DNA of 9,477 nt, taken from positions 1 through 9,477 of the forward strand of contig SKHA01000005.1 of NCBI GenBank assembly GCA_007117185.1, written 5' to 3'. Below are positions 7,112 through 9,477 of this stretch, in pieces. Position 1 is the stretch's first letter; each line of letters begins with the position of its first letter. The DNA is from Spirochaeta sp. Lineage in GTDB: Bacteria; Spirochaetota; Spirochaetia; DSM-27196; Alkalispirochaetaceae. Made by a program: the position numbers and the translations under genes. The notes under the pieces were generated by a model that saw only the letters and a list, made by a program, of their open reading frames with translations, ran no database searches and was not told where the DNA came from.

Positions 7112-7914
7112 GAGGACGATGCCGCTGTCGCTCCCAAAACCAACGCTCCCCCAAGGATCAACGCTACGCCAACCCATTGAAACAACGACAGCACCTCCCC
7201 GAATACCGCCACTCCACCGATAACCGGGGTGGCGATAAACAGCGCGGTATACACCGGAATGATTCGGATCGCCTCGGCGAAGCGGTAGGCAAACTGGATT
7301 ACCACCATCGAGGCAAAGGAGAGGCCGAACCAGACAAGGGTCAACGGGTCAGAGAGAAGGGTCGCGACACCAGCAAAATCCTCTGCCAGAAGCTTCTGGA
7401 ACAGTTGCGACCACGCCCCCAGAAAACCCGATAGACCCGCGATCACCAACCCTCGAACAGGGCCTTCGGGAACTGTGAAAACGGCCCCGCCCGCCATGGC
7501 AGCAACTACCACCGGTACCAGCCACAGCAGCAGCGGCCGAAACGTCGTTTCCTCACCCGCAGCGGGAAGGAGCGCCACCAGTGCGGCGCCGCTGACCGTC
7601 ACCGAAATTGCCAGCATCCGGACCCAGCCCATCTGCTCTCCCATAGCCAGCCGACTGAACAGAGCCAGACTGACCAAGCCCGTCCCGGCGAGGGCCCCCA
7701 CCACCGCGACCTGTCCCACAGAGATAGCCGCAAAGACTATTGCAAAAGAACCTCCCGACGCCCCCAACGCGCCGACCCACAGAACCCGCCCGACAGCCAG
7801 GTGTCCCTCTGCCTGCCGCTGCAGCCCGATCTTCTGCACCGCCTGAGAAATATTGAGAATCGAATAACCGACCCACGCCAGCAGGGCCGCAAGAAGTGCG
7901 TCCGGCACCCTCAC
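7108..7914 (-). CDS. EamA/DMT superfamily transporter-like membrane protein
   Basis: A 268-aa integral membrane protein with about ten hydrophobic segments in two similar halves, as in drug/metabolite transporters. Seen: the N-terminal helix ALLAALLAWVGYSILN followed by QKIGL; ASGGSFAIVFAAISVGQVAVVGAL with GTGLVSLALFSRLAMGEQ, matching the EamA pattern of alternating Gly-rich helices and a terminal E-x helix; and a second half ending FIATPVIGGVAVFGEVLSLFQWVGVALILGGALVLG. The charged FQKLLAEDFAG loop joins helices in the second half. The start is uncertain: GTG at 7914 (GGGA six bases before) or GTG at 7908. The frame stays open to 8040, but that part overlaps the divergent glycosyltransferase and has no transporter character. 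The substrate is unknown. It ends 38 nt before the acr3 dyad, so read-through into the arsenic genes is possible. Confidence 0.8.
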   Translation of the reverse strand: MRVPDALLAALLAWVGYSILNISQAVQKIGLQRQAEGHLAVGRVLWVGALGASGGSFAIVFAAISVGQVAVVGALAGTGLVSLALFSRLAMGEQMGWVRMLAISVTVSGAALVALLPAAGEETTFRPLLLWLVPVVVAAMAGGAVFTVPEGPVRGLVIAGLSGFLGAWSQLFQKLLAEDFAGVATLLSDPLTLVWFGLSFASMVVIQFAYRFAEAIRIIPVYTALFIATPVIGGVAVFGEVLSLFQWVGVALILGGALVLGATAASSS

Positions 7915-7944
7915 ACCATATCCCGAACAGCGTAACTCCGCAAT

Positions 7945-7973
7945 TTGAAAGGACTGCGGCAGGGTAGTATCTT
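7945..7973 (+). promoter_or_regulatory. Sigma-70-type promoter of the glycosyltransferase gene
   Basis: TTGAAA (7945-7950, 5/6 to TTGACA), a 17-nt spacer, then TATCTT (7968-7973, 4/6 to TATAAT). Transcription would begin near 7980, only a few bases before the first ATG at 7983. Confidence 0.5.
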
Positions 7974-7980
7974 CTATATG

Positions 7981-8010
7981 CGATGAAAGCCAGTACGATG
8001 AAAGCCAGCG
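7981..8010 (+). repeat. Tandem 15-nt duplication carrying two in-frame ATGs
   Basis: CGATGAAAGCCAG occurs twice, 15 nt apart, giving ATG codons at 7983 and 7998 and a repeated MKAS. The reading frame is kept, so both starts would make the same enzyme, differing by 5 residues. Confidence 0.8.
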
Positions 8011-8951
8011 TAATAATCCCCAGCTATAACGAAGAGACAACCCTTCCGCTCCTCTTGAAGGACCTTGAGGTCCAGACGCTGCGCGACTTCGAGGTGATCG
8101 TTGCCGACGCTGCGTCCACCGACAAAACCCGGGAGTGCGCTCGCCAGGGCGGGGCTATCATAGTTGACGGTGGCATGCCCGCCGTGGGGCGCAACGCCGG
8201 CGCCGCCCGGGCCACCGGGGAGATCCTGGTGTTTTTGGACGCGGACGTGCGCATCCCCAGGACCTTCCTGGAAGCGGCGACAACCGAGATGGATGAACGC
8301 CAGCTGGCAGCGGCCACCGCTCAGGCACTGCCTGCATCAGACCTCGCCATCGACCGACTGATCCACCGTTTTGCCAACCTCTTTGTCCGGTTGAACCAGG
8401 AGCGGGATCCTCACGCCCCGGGGTACTGTATCCTCGCTCGACGTTCCGTGGTCGAGGCAATTGGAGGTTTCGACGAGACGATCAAGGTTGCGGAGGACCA
8501 CGATTTTGTCCGTCGCGCTGCCAGACACGGACCGTTTCGCATGCTGAATAACGCGTCATTTCATGTGGACGTCCGCCGTTACGAAAAAGAGGGACGCATT
8601 GCCTACTCCCTGAAAGCGGCGCGGGTCACCGCTTACCGGGCGATGCACGGCGAGATAACCGACGACTCGGTGGTGGAGTACGAGTTTGGTGACTTTGAAG
8701 CGGAGGACAAGACAACCGCCCAGAAAGCGCTGCGCAAGATCGAAGAGGGGCTCATCGCCATGGATACCAGTGTTCAGGCGCTGGAGCGGGAGATGGAAGA
8801 GGCGCTCAAGCAGGGGGCCCGGGAGGTAGAGCGCTACCGGGAGAAACTGGAGGAGTTCGGAACGTACATCGCCGACGCGGGCAGGGCACTCTTCGGTCAG
8901 GATGACGATACCGAGGACACCGACGACACCGAGGGCGATCAGGGCAACTGA
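7983..8951 (+). CDS. Family 2 glycosyltransferase with C-terminal coiled coil
   Basis: A GT-A fold enzyme that transfers a sugar from a nucleotide donor, probably in polysaccharide, glycolipid or envelope synthesis. Numbering from the second ATG (7998, 317 aa): ASVIIPSYNEE (3-13), FEVIVADAASTDKT with the donor-binding Asp (31-44), metal-binding DAD (81-83) in FLDADVR, and GGFDE followed by AEDHDF (165-170) holding the putative catalytic acidic residues. Residues 1-215 form the catalytic domain. From about 238 to 290 the sequence is charged and helical with heptad-like spacing (coiled coil), and it ends in an acidic DDDTEDTDDTEGD tail. There is no transmembrane helix, so it should be cytosolic or complex bound. 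The first ATG (7983) is given; 7998 is equally possible and neither has a clear ribosome site. The stop overlaps the GH1 gene by 13 bp. The acceptor is unknown. Confidence 0.88.
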   Translation: MKASTMKASVIIPSYNEETTLPLLLKDLEVQTLRDFEVIVADAASTDKTRECARQGGAIIVDGGMPAVGRNAGAARATGEILVFLDADVRIPRTFLEAATTEMDERQLAAATAQALPASDLAIDRLIHRFANLFVRLNQERDPHAPGYCILARRSVVEAIGGFDETIKVAEDHDFVRRAARHGPFRMLNNASFHVDVRRYEKEGRIAYSLKAARVTAYRAMHGEITDDSVVEYEFGDFEAEDKTTAQKALRKIEEGLIAMDTSVQALEREMEEALKQGAREVERYREKLEEFGTYIADAGRALFGQDDDTEDTDDTEGDQGN

Positions 8952-9477
8952 ACGCCGTTGCTCCTGACCACCTGCCGGTAGAACCGGTAGCTCTCCTTGG
9001 GTATCCGCTTCAGCGTCTGGTAGTCCACGTGGACCAGACCGAATCGCGGACCGTACCCGTAGTGCCACTCGAAGTTGTCCAGCAGGGTCCACACGAAGTA
9101 CCCGCGAATGTCCTGCCCACCACGGATACACCGATAAAGTTCCCGCAGGTATGCCCGCAGGTACTCCTGCCGCCGGGTGTCGTCGATACGGCCATCCCGG
9201 ATCGGCTCGTCCCAGGCGGCGCCGTTCTCGGTAACGTAGACCGGTGGATTCTTGTACCGCCGGCGGATCCAACTGAGAATCCGGTAGAACGCCGGGGGGT
9301 ACACCTCCCAGTTCATGTCGGTGAAGAGAACCTGATCGTACAGCGGACGAAGTACACGAAACCCCAGAAATGGTAGCAGCGTTCGCTGGGCAATGAAGCG
9401 GGAGTAGTGATTGACCCCCACAAAATCCGGGGGTCTGTGGATCACCTTCCAGTCGGAATGGCGGATGTGGCGGTTCA
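8939..9477 (-). CDS. GH1 family beta-glucosidase, C-terminal part
   Basis: A retaining glycoside hydrolase of family 1 that splits beta-glucosides, or phospho-beta-glucosides in some members. Only the last 178 codons or so are in the window; the frame is open to the right edge, so the N-terminal acid/base NEP motif is missing. Seen: PPDFVGVNHYSR (the family's DF.G.N.Y motif), YVTENGAAW with the nucleophile Glu, and GYFVWTLLDNFEWHYGYGPRFGLVHVDY, whose NFEW..GY..RFGL block recognises the glucose ring, followed by R-x2-K-x-SYRFYRQ. The W-x7-E-W arrangement favours beta-glucosidase over 6-phospho-beta-glycosidase (inference). It has no visible export signal in this portion. Its stop lies within the convergent glycosyltransferase gene. 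A GTG at 9445 is internal and not the start. Confidence 0.93.
   Translation of the reverse strand, partial: NRHIRHSDWKVIHRPPDFVGVNHYSRFIAQRTLLPFLGFRVLRPLYDQVLFTDMNWEVYPPAFYRILSWIRRRYKNPPVYVTENGAAWDEPIRDGRIDDTRRQEYLRAYLRELYRCIRGGQDIRGYFVWTLLDNFEWHYGYGPRFGLVHVDYQTLKRIPKESYRFYRQVVRSNGVQLP

Noticed and set aside
7915..8040. Longer N terminus of the EamA-like transporter starting at 8040
   Set aside because: It would overlap the divergent glycosyltransferase start and promoter, and the added residues are not membrane-like.

Overview
The window is a compact stretch of bacterial chromosome, GC-rich by eye (roughly 60%), with eleven protein-coding genes and almost no non-coding DNA. The largest gap between genes is well under 100 bases. 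I see no tRNA, rRNA, CRISPR array, insertion sequence, phage gene or other sign of a mobile element. The host looks like a free-living bacterium: it carries arsenite efflux, amino-acid export, a beta-glucosidase, a c-di-GMP receptor domain and a SIRT4-like sirtuin. The phylum cannot be fixed from this sequence alone. A GC-rich spirochaete-like organism is only a guess.

Layout. (1) 23-2184, minus strand: a patatin-like phospholipase followed closely by a MATE efflux protein whose start is unusual. (2) 2239-3066, plus strand: a divergent class II-type sirtuin whose 3' end overlaps the convergent rlmN by 62 bp. (3) 3005-4102, minus: RlmN, the radical-SAM adenosine C2-methyltransferase. (4) 4163-7051, minus: a tight gene string transcribed in the order acr3, arsR, pilZ, azlC, azlD, with 9-nt, GTGA-overlap, 5-nt and ATGA-overlap junctions. 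(5) 7108-7914, minus: an EamA/DMT-like membrane transporter just upstream of acr3. (6) About 7983-8951, plus: a family 2 glycosyltransferase with a C-terminal coiled coil and acidic tail. (7) 8939-9477, minus: the C-terminal third or so of a GH1 beta-glucosidase, cut by the window edge and overlapping the glycosyltransferase end by 13 bp.

How the genes work together. The clearest unit is the acr3-arsR string. An AT-rich inverted repeat with a TTGACG box sits immediately upstream of acr3 and looks like an ArsR operator/promoter, so arsenite would release ArsR and raise export by Acr3. The unusual part is that a single-domain PilZ protein starts on the arsR stop codon and is followed by the AzlCD amino-acid exporter. 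This suggests that a c-di-GMP effector and an exporter are expressed from an arsenic-controlled transcript. The remaining genes are housekeeping or metabolic and show no obvious shared pathway. Both convergent gene pairs overlap at their 3' ends and no intrinsic terminator was seen anywhere.
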